Origin: Azonexus sp. R2A61 | Lineage (GTDB): Bacteria; Pseudomonadota; Gammaproteobacteria; Burkholderiales; Rhodocyclaceae | NCBI RefSeq assembly: GCF_021401135.1 | Contig: NZ_JACBFO010000001.1 | Coordinates: 744,001 to 808,000, forward strand | Direction: 5' to 3' | Length of the DNA stretch: 64,000 nt | Shown: positions 16,238-25,402 of the stretch, in pieces | Position numbering within the stretch: position 1 is the stretch's first letter | How the letters are laid out: every line of letters starts with the position of its first letter | Notes under the pieces: generated by a model | What the model saw: only the letters and a program-made list of their open reading frames with translations | Told to the model about the DNA's origin: nothing | The model's database searches: none | Translations under genes and position numbers: made by a program

Positions 16238-17533
16238 CTAAGCAGCCCGTTCTTGCTTGATCGGGATCACGTTGCTTTCGCCCTTTTTCCACTGATCGAG
16301 CAAATCCGCCCATTGCTGCATCATCACGGCGCGATCCTTGAAATAGTCGGCATGGTTGTAGGTGCGACGAACGGCGTTCGGTTCCTCATGGGCAAGCTGA
16401 CGCTCGATCCAATCAGGAGAGTAGCCCATCTCATTCAGGCGCGTGCTGCCGGTGGTGCGTGTGGCATGGGGGCTGAACTTCCCCGACCAGTCCAAGACAT
16501 GCAGCATCTGGCGAAACGAGGCTGTAACCATCGGCTTGGTTCTGTCGTCCCGGTGCGGGAAAAGATGTGTCTTGGTGCTGGTCAGAGTGTGCATCCCCTT
16601 GAGCAGGGTGACGGCCTGGTGTGGCAAGGGAATCAGATGCTCCTTGCGTTTCTTCATACGCTCGGCGGGGATACGCCAGACGGCAGCCTCAAGGTCGAAT
16701 TCTGCCCACTCGGCTTCGACAACTTCGGAAGGCCGGGCGAGGGTCAGCCACATCAGATTGAATGCGCACTGAGTTTGATAATTGCCGCCGTGACCATCGA
16801 CAGCTTTCAGCAATTCGCCAATCTCGACAGTGGTCAAAGGGCGTTTGTGCTGGGTCTTGTTGGCGGCAATCGCCTTGCGTACCGGATAAACAGGATCGGT
16901 TTCGGCACGAAGCGTGGCGACGGCGAATTCAAAGATGGCTGACATGGTGCGTTTCGCCTCTTGGCAAACGCTGTTGCCGTTGTTCTTGTCCGCCCGTTTC
17001 AGGATGTCGAGAATATGGACCGGTGCAACCTGCTTGGCAGGCAGCTTGCCGATGTGCGGGAAAACCACGCGCTCCAGCATGTTGATTCGGCGCTTCTTCG
17101 TGATTTCCTCCCAGTCCCGGAGGGCAACCCATTCTCTGGCAATCGCCTCGAAGGTGTTGGCTTGCTCAAGGCTGGCCTTGAGCCGGTCAAGGTGCTTTTG
17201 CTGGGCAGGATGGATGCCCTTCTTGACCAGTTTCCGGGCGGCCTCCATTGCATCTCGCGCTTCCTTGAGTGACAGATTCGGGTACTTGCCGAAAGCGCAG
17301 CGGTTTTCCTTGCCGAGCAGCCGGTATTTCCAGCGCCAGAGCTTCGAGCCGTTCGGCTTGATCTCAAGATAAAGGCCATCGCCTACCGCGATTTTGTAGG
17401 GCTTGTCGCTCGGCTTGGCTGCCCGTAGTGCCGCATCGCTAATCCCTCGTCTGGGTGCGCGGTTCTGGCTGCTGCCGGGGGCATGGTTTTCGGGGCTAAC
17501 GCCAGTATTGGCGCGGGTTTCAGTCGTTTGCAT
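16238..17533 (-). CDS. int: P4-type tyrosine integrase
   Basis: 431 residues. An N-terminal DUF4102-like arm-binding domain (GDGLYLEIKPNGSKLWRW, FGKYPNLSLKEARDA) precedes a SAM-like core-binding domain and the catalytic domain. Visible catalytic residues are R267 (ARPSEVV), H356-x-x-R359 (HATR), H382 and the nucleophile Y392 (RRTYNHADY). ATG 17533 has GGAGG 8 nt upstream. The gene ends the element next to attR and is co-oriented with ychF, as expected for an integrase recombining at the ychF 3' end. Confidence 0.95.
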   Translation of the reverse strand: MQTTETRANTGVSPENHAPGSSQNRAPRRGISDAALRAAKPSDKPYKIAVGDGLYLEIKPNGSKLWRWKYRLLGKENRCAFGKYPNLSLKEARDAMEAARKLVKKGIHPAQQKHLDRLKASLEQANTFEAIAREWVALRDWEEITKKRRINMLERVVFPHIGKLPAKQVAPVHILDILKRADKNNGNSVCQEAKRTMSAIFEFAVATLRAETDPVYPVRKAIAANKTQHKRPLTTVEIGELLKAVDGHGGNYQTQCAFNLMWLTLARPSEVVEAEWAEFDLEAAVWRIPAERMKKRKEHLIPLPHQAVTLLKGMHTLTSTKTHLFPHRDDRTKPMVTASFRQMLHVLDWSGKFSPHATRTTGSTRLNEMGYSPDWIERQLAHEEPNAVRRTYNHADYFKDRAVMMQQWADLLDQWKKGESNVIPIKQERAA

Positions 17534-17680
17534 GGGGACGTTTCCTCCGTGAAGGGAGGGCACGCACCGCGCGTGCCCCCAGCCTTGCCCCCATGTAGGC
17601 AGTTTGCCCGCGAACTCACTAGATCATTGGCGAACAAACTACCCCCTGTTTTCAATATGTTACGAAGTTCTTCGATCTTC

Positions 17681-17692
17681 GGCGAACACCTG
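17681..17692. repeat. Possible integrase arm site, right copy
   Basis: Second copy of GGCGAACACCTG, 20 bp inside attR. A partial copy, GGCGAACA, occurs about 50 bp further in, near 17630. Confidence 0.4.
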
Positions 17693-17709
17693 AGAACAGG
17701 ATTTGCTGC

Positions 17710-18801
17710 TTAGACGTTGAACAGGAAGTTCATCACATCGCCATCCTTGACGACATAATCCTTGCCTTCGGCGCGCATCTTGCCGGCTTCCTTGGCGCCC
17801 GATTCGCCCTTGAACTGGACGAAGTCCTCGAAGGCGATGGTCTGGGCGCGGATGAAGCCGCGCTCGAAGTCGGTGTGGATGACGCCGGCCGCCTGCGGCG
17901 CGGTGTCGCCGGCGTGGATGGTCCAGGCGCGCACTTCCTTGACGCCCGCCGTGAAGTAGGTCTGCAGGCCGAGCAGCTTGTAGCCGGCGCGGATCAGGCG
18001 GTCCAGGCCGGCTTCGTGCAGGCCCATCGATTCCAGGAATTCGATCTTGTCGGCGTCGTCCAGATCGGCGATCTCGGCCTCGATGTTGGCGCACAGCGCG
18101 ACGACCTGGGCGCCCTCGGCGGCAGCGTGCTGCTCGACGGCCGCGAGCAGCGGGTTGTCGGTGAAACCGGTGTCGGCGACGTTGGCGGCGTAGAGCACCG
18201 GCTTGGCGGTGATCAGGCAGAAGGGCTTGAGGCTGGCCCACTCTTCCTTGGACAGGTCGAGCGCGCGCACCGCCTTGCCCTGATCGAGCTGGGCCATGCA
18301 CTTCTCGAGCACGGCGACCAGGACCTTGGCTTCCTTATCGCCGGCATTGGCCGGTTTCTTGTAGCGGTTCAGCGCCTTTTCCACGGTCGACATGTCGGCC
18401 AGCGCCAATTCCGTATCGATGACCTCGATGTCGCGGATCGGATCGACGCTGCCGGAGACGTGCACGACGTTCGGGTCGTCGAAGCAGCGGACCACGTGCA
18501 CGATGGCATCGGTCTCGCGGATGTTGGCCAGGAACTGGTTGCCCAGGCCTTCGCCCTTGGAGGCGCCGGCAACCAGTCCGGCGATGTCGACGAACTCGAC
18601 GATGGCCGGCTGAATCTTCTGCGGCTTGACGATCTCGGACAGCGCCTTCAGGCGCGGGTCCGGCACCTCGACGATGCCGACGTTCGGCTCGATGGTGCAG
18701 AAGGGGTAGTTGGCGGCTTCGATGCCGGCCTTGGTGAGCGCGTTGAACAGGGTGGACTTGCCGACGTTGGGCAGGCCGACGATGCCGCATTTCAAAGACA
18801 T
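17710..18801 (-). CDS. ychF: Redox-regulated ATPase/GTPase YchF
   Basis: 363-residue OBG-family P-loop protein that binds the ribosome and hydrolyses ATP in preference to GTP. It shows [15 protein letters not shown] (G1), [19 protein letters not shown] (G3 with switch II) and a C-terminal TGS domain ending NFLFNV. The length is normal, so the gene is intact. Its last five codons and the first base of its stop lie in the attR repeat, so the 3' end and TAA stop come from the mobile element; the displaced relic at attL ends in TGA. Confidence 0.97.
   Translation of the reverse strand: MSLKCGIVGLPNVGKSTLFNALTKAGIEAANYPFCTIEPNVGIVEVPDPRLKALSEIVKPQKIQPAIVEFVDIAGLVAGASKGEGLGNQFLANIRETDAIVHVVRCFDDPNVVHVSGSVDPIRDIEVIDTELALADMSTVEKALNRYKKPANAGDKEAKVLVAVLEKCMAQLDQGKAVRALDLSKEEWASLKPFCLITAKPVLYAANVADTGFTDNPLLAAVEQHAAAEGAQVVALCANIEAEIADLDDADKIEFLESMGLHEAGLDRLIRAGYKLLGLQTYFTAGVKEVRAWTIHAGDTAPQAAGVIHTDFERGFIRAQTIAFEDFVQFKGESGAKEAGKMRAEGKDYVVKDGDVMNFLFNV
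17712..17727. repeat. attR: 16-bp core within the ychF 3' end
   Basis: AGACGTTGAACAGGAA, identical to 6440-6455. It covers the last codons of the intact ychF. Confidence 0.9.
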
Positions 18802-18811
18802 GATGTATTCC

Positions 18812-19390
18812 TCAGACGGCTTTGCCGTGCAACTGTTGCTGGGCGCCAGGGAAATCCCCGGCAGCGAGTTTGGGCCAGGCCAGCAGACTGCGCTGCAGGG
18901 CCTGTTCGATGTCGGGCGCTTCTTCCTTGCGCGGCGGATGCAGCACGAAGTCGACGACCTGCTGGGCCAGATTGAGCGTGCGCGGATGGCCGATGCCCAG
19001 GCGCAGACGCCAGAAGTCCGGCGTGCCCAGTCTGGCCTGGATGTCCTTCAGGCCGTTGTGGCCGCCGTTGCCGCCGCCCTGCTTGAGACGGATGCCGCCC
19101 GGCGGCAGGTCGAGCTCGTCGTGCACGACGAGGATCTCGGCCGGCGTGATCTTGTAGAAATTGGCCAGTGCAGCGACCGACTGACCGGAACGGTTCATGT
19201 AGGTCGAGGGTTGCAACAACCACAGTTCCCCGGCGCGGCCGGCCTTGCCGAAGAACTTGGCCTGCGGCGCGAGCGTGACGCGCAGCGCTTCGGCCAGACG
19301 GTCGACGAACCAGAAGCCGACGTTATGTCGGGTGGCTTCGTATTCCTGGCCCGGATTGCCGAGGCCGACGACGAGACGGGGCGTGGTCAT
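18812..19390 (-). CDS. pth: Peptidyl-tRNA hydrolase
   Basis: Releases tRNA from peptidyl-tRNA that drops off ribosomes. 192 residues, the normal length. [19 protein letters not shown] carries the catalytic-region Asn and His, and [11 protein letters not shown] the conserved Asp. ATG 19390 gives the canonical [14 protein letters not shown] start; an ATG 6 nt upstream is also possible. It lies between rplY and ychF on the minus strand, a conserved betaproteobacterial order. Confidence 0.96.
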   Translation of the reverse strand: MTTPRLVVGLGNPGQEYEATRHNVGFWFVDRLAEALRVTLAPQAKFFGKAGRAGELWLLQPSTYMNRSGQSVAALANFYKITPAEILVVHDELDLPPGGIRLKQGGGNGGHNGLKDIQARLGTPDFWRLRLGIGHPRTLNLAQQVVDFVLHPPRKEEAPDIEQALQRSLLAWPKLAAGDFPGAQQQLHGKAV

Positions 19391-19458
19391 GTGCATGTAT
19401 GTGAAAAGGCCGCCGGGGCATCTGCCTGCGGCGGCCAAGTATAGCGAAGGAGCCGGGA

Positions 19459-20061
19459 TTATTCGGCGGCGGCTTCGCCTTCGGCTTCCTGCGCGCCACC
19501 CTTGCCGACGATGCTGACGACGATCGGGTCGTCTTCGCCGTGCTTGACCAGGGCCACGCCCTTCGGCAGCTTGACCTGGGAAGCGTGGATGTTCTCACCG
19601 ACCTTCATCGCGCTGAGGTTGACTTCGATGAACTCGGGCAGGTCCTTGGCCAGGCAGTGCACGTCCAGTTCGGTCGTCACGTGGTTGACCAGGCCGCCGC
19701 CCAGCTTGACGCCCGGTGCGTCTTCTTCGCCGACGAAGTGCAGCGGCACCTTGATGTGCAGTTCGTGCGTGGCGTCGACGCGCTGGAAGTCGATGTGCAG
19801 GATCTGTTGCTTGTAGGCGTGCGTCTGGTAATCGCGCAGCAGGACCTGTTCCTTCTTGCCGTCGATGACCAGGTTGATGATCGAAGCGTAGAAGGCTTCC
19901 TTCTTCATCTTCAGCAGCAGGTCGTTGTGGTGGGTTTCGATGGCGACCGGGGCGGCGTCGCCGCCGTAGACGATACCCGGAACCATGCCGGCGCGACGCA
20001 GGCGGCGGCTCGCACTCGTGCCCTGCAGATCACGCTTGTTGGCGATAACTTCGAATTGCAT
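19459..20061 (-). CDS. rplY: Ribosomal protein bL25, long CTC form
   Basis: 200 residues. An N-terminal bL25 domain binds 5S rRNA ([28 protein letters not shown]). A C-terminal Ctc/TL5 beta domain follows ([22 protein letters not shown]), and an acidic alanine-rich tail ends the protein. This is the long form found in most betaproteobacteria, not the short E. coli RplY. It is located between prs and pth. Confidence 0.95.
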   Translation of the reverse strand: MQFEVIANKRDLQGTSASRRLRRAGMVPGIVYGGDAAPVAIETHHNDLLLKMKKEAFYASIINLVIDGKKEQVLLRDYQTHAYKQQILHIDFQRVDATHELHIKVPLHFVGEEDAPGVKLGGGLVNHVTTELDVHCLAKDLPEFIEVNLSAMKVGENIHASQVKLPKGVALVKHGEDDPIVVSIVGKGGAQEAEGEAAAE

Positions 20062-20115
20062 GTTGATACTCCAGAATGTTTCCCGAACCGCGACCAGAAC
20101 GGGAGGTTGAAAAAA

Positions 20116-21066
20116 TCAGTCGATGAACAGCGAGGACACGGAATCGTCGTTGCTGATCCTGCGGATGGTTTCGGCCAGGATGTCGGCGACCGACAGCTGG
20201 CGGATGCGCGGCGACGCAGCAGCATCGTCGCGCAGCGGAATGGTGTCGGTGACCACCAGGGCGTCGAGGTCGGAAGTGTTCACGCGCTCGACGGCCGGGC
20301 CGGACAGCACCGGGTGCGTGCAGTAGGCGACGACCTTGCTGGCACCGTTGGCTTTCAGCGCGGTGGCGGCCTTGCACAGCGTGCCGGCGGTATCGACCAT
20401 GTCGTCCATGATGATGCAGGTGCGGCCCTTGACGTCGCCGATGATGTTCATCACTTCGGAAACGTTGGCCTTGGGGCGGCGCTTGTCGATGATCGCCAGA
20501 TCGCATTCGAGGCGCTTGGCCAGCGAGCGGGCGCGGACGACGCCGCCGTGGTCGGGCGAAACGACCATCGGGTTTTCGTAGTCCTGCTTCTTGATGTCTT
20601 CGAGCAGGATCGGCAGGGCGTAGATGTTGTCGACCGGGATATCGAAGAAGCCCTGGATCTGCTCGGCGTGCAGGTCCATGGTCAGCACGCGGTCGACGCC
20701 GGAGGCGACGAGCATGTTGGCGACCAGCTTGGCGGCGATGGGCACGCGCGACGAACGCGAGCGGCGATCCTGGCGGGCATAGCCGAAATACGGGATGGCG
20801 GCGGTGATGCGACCGGCCGAGGCGCGCTTCAGCGAATCGACGACGACCAGCAGTTCCATCAGGTTGTCGTTGGTCGGGGCGCAGGTCGATTGCAGCACGA
20901 AGATGTCGCGACCGCGGACGTGTTCCTGCAGCTCGACGCTGACTTCACCGTCCGAGAAGCGGCCGACGTTGGCGCGGCCGAGATCGACGTTCAGATTCTT
21001 CGCGACGGTTGCCGCCAGCTTGGGGTTGGCGTTGCCGGTGAAAACCATCAGGCTGTTGTAGGCCAT
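20116..21066 (-). CDS. prs: Ribose-phosphate pyrophosphokinase
   Basis: Makes PRPP from ribose 5-phosphate and ATP for purine, pyrimidine, histidine, tryptophan and NAD synthesis. 316 residues with [10 protein letters not shown], the ATP-binding [35 protein letters not shown] and the PRPP loop [17 protein letters not shown] 21066 is preferred; a second ATG three codons upstream is too close to the GGAGG site. It sits downstream of ispE and tRNA-Gln, separated from them by a hairpin terminator. Confidence 0.97.
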   Translation of the reverse strand: MAYNSLMVFTGNANPKLAATVAKNLNVDLGRANVGRFSDGEVSVELQEHVRGRDIFVLQSTCAPTNDNLMELLVVVDSLKRASAGRITAAIPYFGYARQDRRSRSSRVPIAAKLVANMLVASGVDRVLTMDLHAEQIQGFFDIPVDNIYALPILLEDIKKQDYENPMVVSPDHGGVVRARSLAKRLECDLAIIDKRRPKANVSEVMNIIGDVKGRTCIIMDDMVDTAGTLCKAATALKANGASKVVAYCTHPVLSGPAVERVNTSDLDALVVTDTIPLRDDAAASPRIRQLSVADILAETIRRISNDDSVSSLFID

Positions 21067-21118
21067 GTTTCTCATTCCTCCGGGTTCCCGCTGGCGCCGC
21101 GGATTTGCCCGATACAAT

Positions 21119-21148
21119 GAAAATCGGGCAGGCCTAAGACCTGCCCGA
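21119..21148 (-). terminator. Terminator between tRNA-Gln and prs
   Basis: 9-bp stem TCGGGCAGG/CCTGCCCGA (21124-21132, 21140-21148) followed on the minus strand by TTTTC. It separates the tRNA transcript from prs. Confidence 0.65.
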
Positions 21149-21156
21149 AGGGAATC

Positions 21157-21233
21157 TGGCAGAGGAGGAAGGATTCGAACCTTCGAATGCCGGAATCAAA
21201 ATCCGGTGCCTTGACCAACTTGGCGACTCCCCT
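21157..21233 (-). tRNA. glnT: tRNA-Gln (anticodon TTG)
   Basis: A 77-nt cloverleaf including the encoded CCA (21159-21157). The acceptor stem AGGGGAG pairs with CTCCTCT with one G-T wobble. The anticodon stem CCGGA/TCCGG encloses the loop with TTG, and the T arm contains GGTTCGAATCC. A tRNA-Gln between ispE and prs is a conserved arrangement in beta- and gammaproteobacteria. No integrative element is present at this tRNA. Confidence 0.93.
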
Positions 21234-21306
21234 GCGGTCGTTCAAACGGGCTCCGTCCGAACGAGGCGCGAATGATACAGGAGGGTTGGCGGGAAAGCCA
21301 GCCTTT

Positions 21307-22167
21307 TCAGCAGATTTTTGCCAACGGATGTTCGCTCAGCCCGTCGGCCAGCCAGCCGCGCATGCCGGCCGGCAGTTCGGCGAGCGTTGCCGCCGCCGCC
21401 GCCGGATCGGCATAGGGTGCGAAGACGCAGGCGCCGGAGCCGGTCATCATGGCTTGCGGATTGCGTGCCTTGAGCCAGGCCAGGTGTTCGGCGACGGCCG
21501 GAAAACGGGCGCAGGCGACCGCTTCCAGATCGTTGTGGCCGATGCCGGGGCGCCAGTCGGCGGCGGCGATGGCCGGCGTCGAACGGCACAGTTCCGGGGC
21601 CGTGAAAATTGCCGCGGTCGGCACGTGGACCGCAGGATGCAATACCAGGTAGGTGGCCGGCGGCAGGTCGATGTCGGTGAAGGTTTCGCCGACCCCTTCG
21701 GCGAAAGTGTTGTGGCCGTGGATGAAGACCGGGACGTCGGCGCCCAGCGTCAGGCCGATTTTTTCCAGTTCGCTGCGGTCGACCGCAAGATTCCACAAAA
21801 AATTGAGTGCCAGCAGCACGGTGGCGGCATCGGATGAGCCGCCACCCAGTCCGCCGCCCATCGGCAGCGTCTTGTCCAGGCGGATCGTGGCGCCCTGGCG
21901 GCAGCCGGTGGCCTGTTGCAGCAGGCGGGCGGCACGTACGGTCAGGTCGTCGCCGGGCGCGACGCCGGGCGTCGGCGTGGCGAGGACGATGGCGCCGTCG
22001 TCGCGCGGGGCGAAGTGCAGGGTGTCCTGGCGGTCGATGAAGCGGAAGACGGTCTGCAGCAGGTGATAGCCGTCGGTACGGCGGCCGGTGACGTGCAGGA
22101 AAAGGTTGAGCTTGGCCGGTGCCGGCCAGGCGCTGTGCCAGTTCCAGTCGGCGGAAGGGGCGTTCAT
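21307..22167 (-). CDS. ispE: 4-diphosphocytidyl-2-C-methyl-D-erythritol kinase
   Basis: GHMP-family kinase of the MEP isoprenoid pathway. 286 residues with APAKLNLFLHVTGRRTDGYH at the N terminus, the ATP-binding LPMGGGLGGGSSDAATVLLA loop and MMTGSGACVFA near the C terminus. A full palindrome copy is read as LAVDRSEL in the helix where other IspE proteins have a similar L-x-x-x-E-L pattern. The palindrome therefore appears to fit without adding length. The ATG overlaps the lolB stop as ATGA. Confidence 0.95.
   Translation of the reverse strand: MNAPSADWNWHSAWPAPAKLNLFLHVTGRRTDGYHLLQTVFRFIDRQDTLHFAPRDDGAIVLATPTPGVAPGDDLTVRAARLLQQATGCRQGATIRLDKTLPMGGGLGGGSSDAATVLLALNFLWNLAVDRSELEKIGLTLGADVPVFIHGHNTFAEGVGETFTDIDLPPATYLVLHPAVHVPTAAIFTAPELCRSTPAIAAADWRPGIGHNDLEAVACARFPAVAEHLAWLKARNPQAMMTGSGACVFAPYADPAAAAATLAELPAGMRGWLADGLSEHPLAKIC
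21774..21787. repeat. Dispersed palindrome, full 14-bp copy
   Basis: TGCGGTCGACCGCA inside ispE, read as AVDR on the coding strand. T-rich and A-rich tracts lie about 10 bp on either side. Confidence 0.85.
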
Positions 22168-22724
22168 GGCAGGGCTTTCCAGTTTTCCAGGCGCAGGCGC
22201 AGGTCGACCGCAGGGCCGCGGGCGTTGAGCCGGCCGGGCGGCAGATCCGGGGCGTCGCCGTCGTAGAAGTAGTCGATTCGCCAGTCGCCTTCGTCCAGGC
22301 GCAGCGGTCGTTGTTGCGCATCGCGTTCGAGCCGGCCGTCCGGTGTCGGCCGGCCGAGCAGCCAGCCGGCCAGCCGCGAGACCGGCAGCGCCTGGCCGGT
22401 CAGGTCGGCGAGCAGGCGTTCGGGGTCGCTGTCGGTGTAGGTCTTGTCGTCGGCGGTGCGCAGCGTGGCGCCGTCCGGCGTCATGTCGATCTCGGCCAGG
22501 CCGATGCCGAGCGGATTGGCGAGCAGTACGCGGTCGTGGCCGTCGCGGTGCGTCCAGCTCAGGCGGCCGCCGCTGTTCTGCGGTCGACCGTCGGCATCGA
22601 CCGTTTTCAGCGCAAAACGGCCGTCGACCGCAAAGTCGGCAATGCCGTCGCGGACGGGCGGCGGCGCCAGGCTGATGCAACCGGCCAGCAGGCCGCTCAG
22701 CAGCCCGGCAAACAGTCGGTTCAA
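22164..22724 (-). CDS. lolB: Outer-membrane lipoprotein LolB
   Basis: LolB receives lipoproteins from LolA and inserts them in the outer membrane. 186 residues from a TTG start, with lipobox GLLAGC (the lipidated Cys near residue 16), FAVDGRFALKTVD and LSWTHRDGHDRVLL. The TTG at 22724 overlaps the upstream TPR stop codon as TTGA, and the lolB stop overlaps the ispE start as ATGA. Two degenerate copies of the palindrome (22579-22590 and 22623-22632) lie in the N-terminal coding region, 33 bp apart. Confidence 0.88.
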   Translation of the reverse strand: MNRLFAGLLSGLLAGCISLAPPPVRDGIADFAVDGRFALKTVDADGRPQNSGGRLSWTHRDGHDRVLLANPLGIGLAEIDMTPDGATLRTADDKTYTDSDPERLLADLTGQALPVSRLAGWLLGRPTPDGRLERDAQQRPLRLDEGDWRIDYFYDGDAPDLPPGRLNARGPAVDLRLRLENWKALP

Positions 22725-24412
22725 GGCAGGAATTTCTTCAGCGTGTCGGCCAGCGTGCTGTTGTCCGGATGGTGCTGGCGGGCTTCCAGCCAGATGCGGC
22801 GGGCTTCGTCGCGACGTTCGGCGATCCACAGCACTTCGCCGAGGTGGGCGGCGATTTCGGGATCGGGCTTGATCCGGTAGGCACGTTGCAGCGTGTCCAG
22901 CGCTTCGCCGATGCGGCCGCGCCGGTACTGAACCCAGCCCAGGCTGTCGAGGATGAAGGGGTCTTCCGGCGCCAGCTTGTTGGCCCGGCCGATCAGCGTT
23001 TCGGCTTCCGGCAGGCGGATGTTGCGGTCGGCCAGCGAATAGCCGAGCGCGTTCAGCGCATGGGCGTGATCCGGCTGCAGGGTCAGCAAGCGCTTGAGCC
23101 AGGTTTCCATCTGCTCGTGCTTGCCGATGCGTTCGGCGCTGAGCGCCGCGTCGTAGAGCAGTTCGGGGTCGTCCGGTTGCGTGGTCAGCGCCTTGTCGAG
23201 CGTTGCGTAGGCTTCGTCGTGGCGTCCGGCCTCGCGCAGCAACTGGGCTTCCGACAGCACCAGCTGGGTGCGTTCGCCGGGCGTCGTGCCGCGGGTTTCG
23301 TGCAGCAGTGCGCGTGCTTCCTCGCCGCGGCCGAGTTCGAGCAGCAACTGCGCGCTGCGCGCCCGTGCAGCGACGTAGCGTTCGCCGCTGGTGACCTGCT
23401 GGAAATGTCCCAGGGCCTTGTCCTTTTCGCCGGCTTCCTGGGCGATCTGGCCGAGCAGGAAATGTATCGTGCTGCGGTCCGGGAAAGGCGTCTTCAGCAG
23501 GCGTTCGAGGCGGTCGCGGCCGATCTCCCGCTGGTTCTGCTGCAGGGCCAGCATGGCGCCCGGATAGAGCAGGGCAGGATCGTCCGGGCTGGCCTTGATC
23601 AGCGCATCGTAGTGACCCAGCGCTTCGTCGTAGCGCTTTTCGCCGATCAGCAGGCGAGCCAGTGCGAGACGGGCTTCGCGGGCTTCGGGGTAGCGCTTGA
23701 CGAAGGCTTGCAGGTCCTCGAAGGCCTTGGTATTCGACTGGCGGGACTGGATCTGGGCCCGGGCGATCGCGGCGATCTCCCAGTCGGGACGCAGGCGCAG
23801 CGCCTGTTCGACCGAGGTCAGCGCGCGTGGCTCCTGGCCGGCGGCCAGTGCTGCCTGGGTCAGCGCGAAATGCGCTTCCGGCAGATCGAGGTAGGGCGCG
23901 GTCAGGCGGTCGACCAGTTCGAGTACGGCATTCTTGTCCTGGATGCGGGCCAGCGTGCGGTTGAGGTGGAGCAGGTTGCCCGGCAGGTTTTCCTTGTCCT
24001 GGGCGAGCAGGGCCGCCAGTTGCGGGCCGAGTTCGTCGATCCGGCCGGCCTGGATGAGCAGCGCGGCTTCGGCCTGGCGGGCCCGGGTCGATTCCGGTTC
24101 GGCCTGTCGCCAGCGTTCGGCCAGGGCCAGCGCCAGGTCGTTGCGCCCGGCAAAGCCGGCGATTTCGGTGGCGCGGGCCAGCGCCTGCGGGTCGCCGGTG
24201 CGTTCGGCGAGGTCGGCCCAGGCTTCGAGGGCCAGCCGGGCATCGCCGCGCTGCAGCGCGAACTCGCCGAGCAGGACCTGAAAGACGGAGCGCGCCACCA
24301 TGTCTTCGGCGACACCGTCGCGCGAAGCCTGGGCAAAGGCGGCAGGCGGCAGTGCGAGGCAGCTGGCCAGGGAAAGGGCGACGACGATTTTCTTCGGCAA
24401 CATGGCGGACAT
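22721..24412 (-). CDS. Exported TPR-repeat protein
   Basis: 563 residues. A signal peptide (MLPKKIVVALSLASCLALPPAAFA) precedes many tetratricopeptide units with G/A/Y/P spacing, e.g. LLYPGAMLALQQNQREIGRD, LGHFQQVTSGERYVAARARS and PFILDSLGWVQYRRGRIGEA. Such proteins commonly sit upstream of lolB-ispE and probably act as periplasmic scaffolds in envelope assembly; the partner is unknown. The start is ATG 24412 or 24403. The gene is divergent from mutM. Confidence 0.85.
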   Translation of the reverse strand: MSAMLPKKIVVALSLASCLALPPAAFAQASRDGVAEDMVARSVFQVLLGEFALQRGDARLALEAWADLAERTGDPQALARATEIAGFAGRNDLALALAERWRQAEPESTRARQAEAALLIQAGRIDELGPQLAALLAQDKENLPGNLLHLNRTLARIQDKNAVLELVDRLTAPYLDLPEAHFALTQAALAAGQEPRALTSVEQALRLRPDWEIAAIARAQIQSRQSNTKAFEDLQAFVKRYPEAREARLALARLLIGEKRYDEALGHYDALIKASPDDPALLYPGAMLALQQNQREIGRDRLERLLKTPFPDRSTIHFLLGQIAQEAGEKDKALGHFQQVTSGERYVAARARSAQLLLELGRGEEARALLHETRGTTPGERTQLVLSEAQLLREAGRHDEAYATLDKALTTQPDDPELLYDAALSAERIGKHEQMETWLKRLLTLQPDHAHALNALGYSLADRNIRLPEAETLIGRANKLAPEDPFILDSLGWVQYRRGRIGEALDTLQRAYRIKPDPEIAAHLGEVLWIAERRDEARRIWLEARQHHPDNSTLADTLKKFLP

Positions 24413-24491
24413 TCCGGATCGGGGGTGTGTTTGAACACGATAAATCGGGTAAGTTTGCGATGTTATTTGGGATTCCACGGAGGAACAAGCG

Positions 24492-25334
24492 ATGCCCGAG
24501 TTGCCCGAGGTCGAGGTCTGCCGGTTGGGGATAGCGCCGGAACTCGAAGGACGGGAAATCCGCGGGGTGACGATACGTGCGCCGAAGCTGCGCCACGAAA
24601 TCCCGCGCGAACTGTCCGGCCTGCTGCCGGGCTGCCTGATCGTTGCCGTGCGCCGACGCGGCAAGTACCTGCTGATCGACTGCCGGCGGGACGGGAAATC
24701 GGCCGTCGAAGGCACGCTGATCCTGCACCTGGGGATGTCGGGCAACCTGCGCTTCGTGCCGCCCGAACTGCCGCCCGGCAAGCACGATCACTTCGACCTG
24801 GTGCTGTCCGGCACGATCCTGCGTTTCGCCGATCCGCGCCGCTTCGGCGTGATCCTGTGGCAGCCGGGACCGCCGGCCGAGGCCGAGCGGCATCCGCTGA
24901 TCGCCGTGCTCGGCATCGAGCCGCTGTCCGACGCGTTTACGGTCGACTGGCTGTACGAGCGGATTTCCCGCCGTGGCGGGCCGATCAAGCCGATATTGAT
25001 GGACGGCCATCTGGTGGTCGGTATCGGCAATATCTACGCCTCGGAAAGTCTCTTCCGGGCGGGGATTTCACCGCTGCGTGCCGCCGGCCGCATCAGTCGG
25101 CTGCGTTATGAAGCCCTGGTACCGGCGATCCGTTCGACATTGCTGGACGCCATCGCGGCCGGCGGCAGCAGCATTCACGATTACGTGCACAGCGACGGCG
25201 GCGCCGGCTGCTTCCAGATCCAGGCCGGCGTCTACGACCGGGCCGGTCAGCCCTGCCTGCGTTGCGGCGGCGTCGTCCGCCAGGTCCGCCAGGGCGGGCG
25301 CAGCACCTATTACTGTGCCGGTTGTCAGCACTGA
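24492..25334 (+). CDS. mutM: Formamidopyrimidine-DNA glycosylase
   Basis: Removes 8-oxoguanine and other oxidised purines and cleaves the abasic site. 280 residues starting MPELPEVEV, where the exposed P2 and E3 are catalytic. It carries LGMSGNLRF, NIYASESLFRAGISP (helix-two-turn-helix region) and a C-terminal zinc finger CLRCGG...YYCAGC. GGAGG lies 8-12 nt before the ATG. Confidence 0.97.
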   Translation: MPELPEVEVCRLGIAPELEGREIRGVTIRAPKLRHEIPRELSGLLPGCLIVAVRRRGKYLLIDCRRDGKSAVEGTLILHLGMSGNLRFVPPELPPGKHDHFDLVLSGTILRFADPRRFGVILWQPGPPAEAERHPLIAVLGIEPLSDAFTVDWLYERISRRGGPIKPILMDGHLVVGIGNIYASESLFRAGISPLRAAGRISRLRYEALVPAIRSTLLDAIAAGGSSIHDYVHSDGGAGCFQIQAGVYDRAGQPCLRCGGVVRQVRQGGRSTYYCAGCQH

Positions 25335-25402
25335 ATGCCGGCGGCAACTTGCTGTTTTCATGCTAAATTGGAATGTCGGATTTTTCCGGAGCCATAACCG
25401 TC

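Larger units (their letters stand above)
6440..17727. mobile_element. Integrative element inserted in the 3' end of ychF
   Basis: An 11.3 kb segment is bounded by a perfect 16-bp direct repeat (6440-6455 and 17712-17727) that is the end of ychF. A P4-type tyrosine integrase lies just inside the right end and is read in the same direction as ychF. Internal genes are visibly less G+C-rich and more variable in codon use than the flanks. They encode typical mobile-element functions: AlpA-like protein, ArdC, XRE and WYL regulators, nuclease-like proteins. The chromosomal palindrome GCGGTCGACCGC is absent throughout. No conjugation apparatus or relaxase was recognised, so it is probably mobilised in trans or is a satellite-type island. 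Confidence 0.9.

Noticed and set aside
21157-21233. tRNA-Gln as the island attachment site
   Set aside because: The island ends lie at ychF, 3.4 kb away, and no tRNA fragment is duplicated.
22769-25111. 780-codon plus-strand frame opposite the TPR gene and running into mutM
   Set aside because: It is a G+C-driven shadow frame; the minus-strand TPR protein and the in-frame MutM explain the region.
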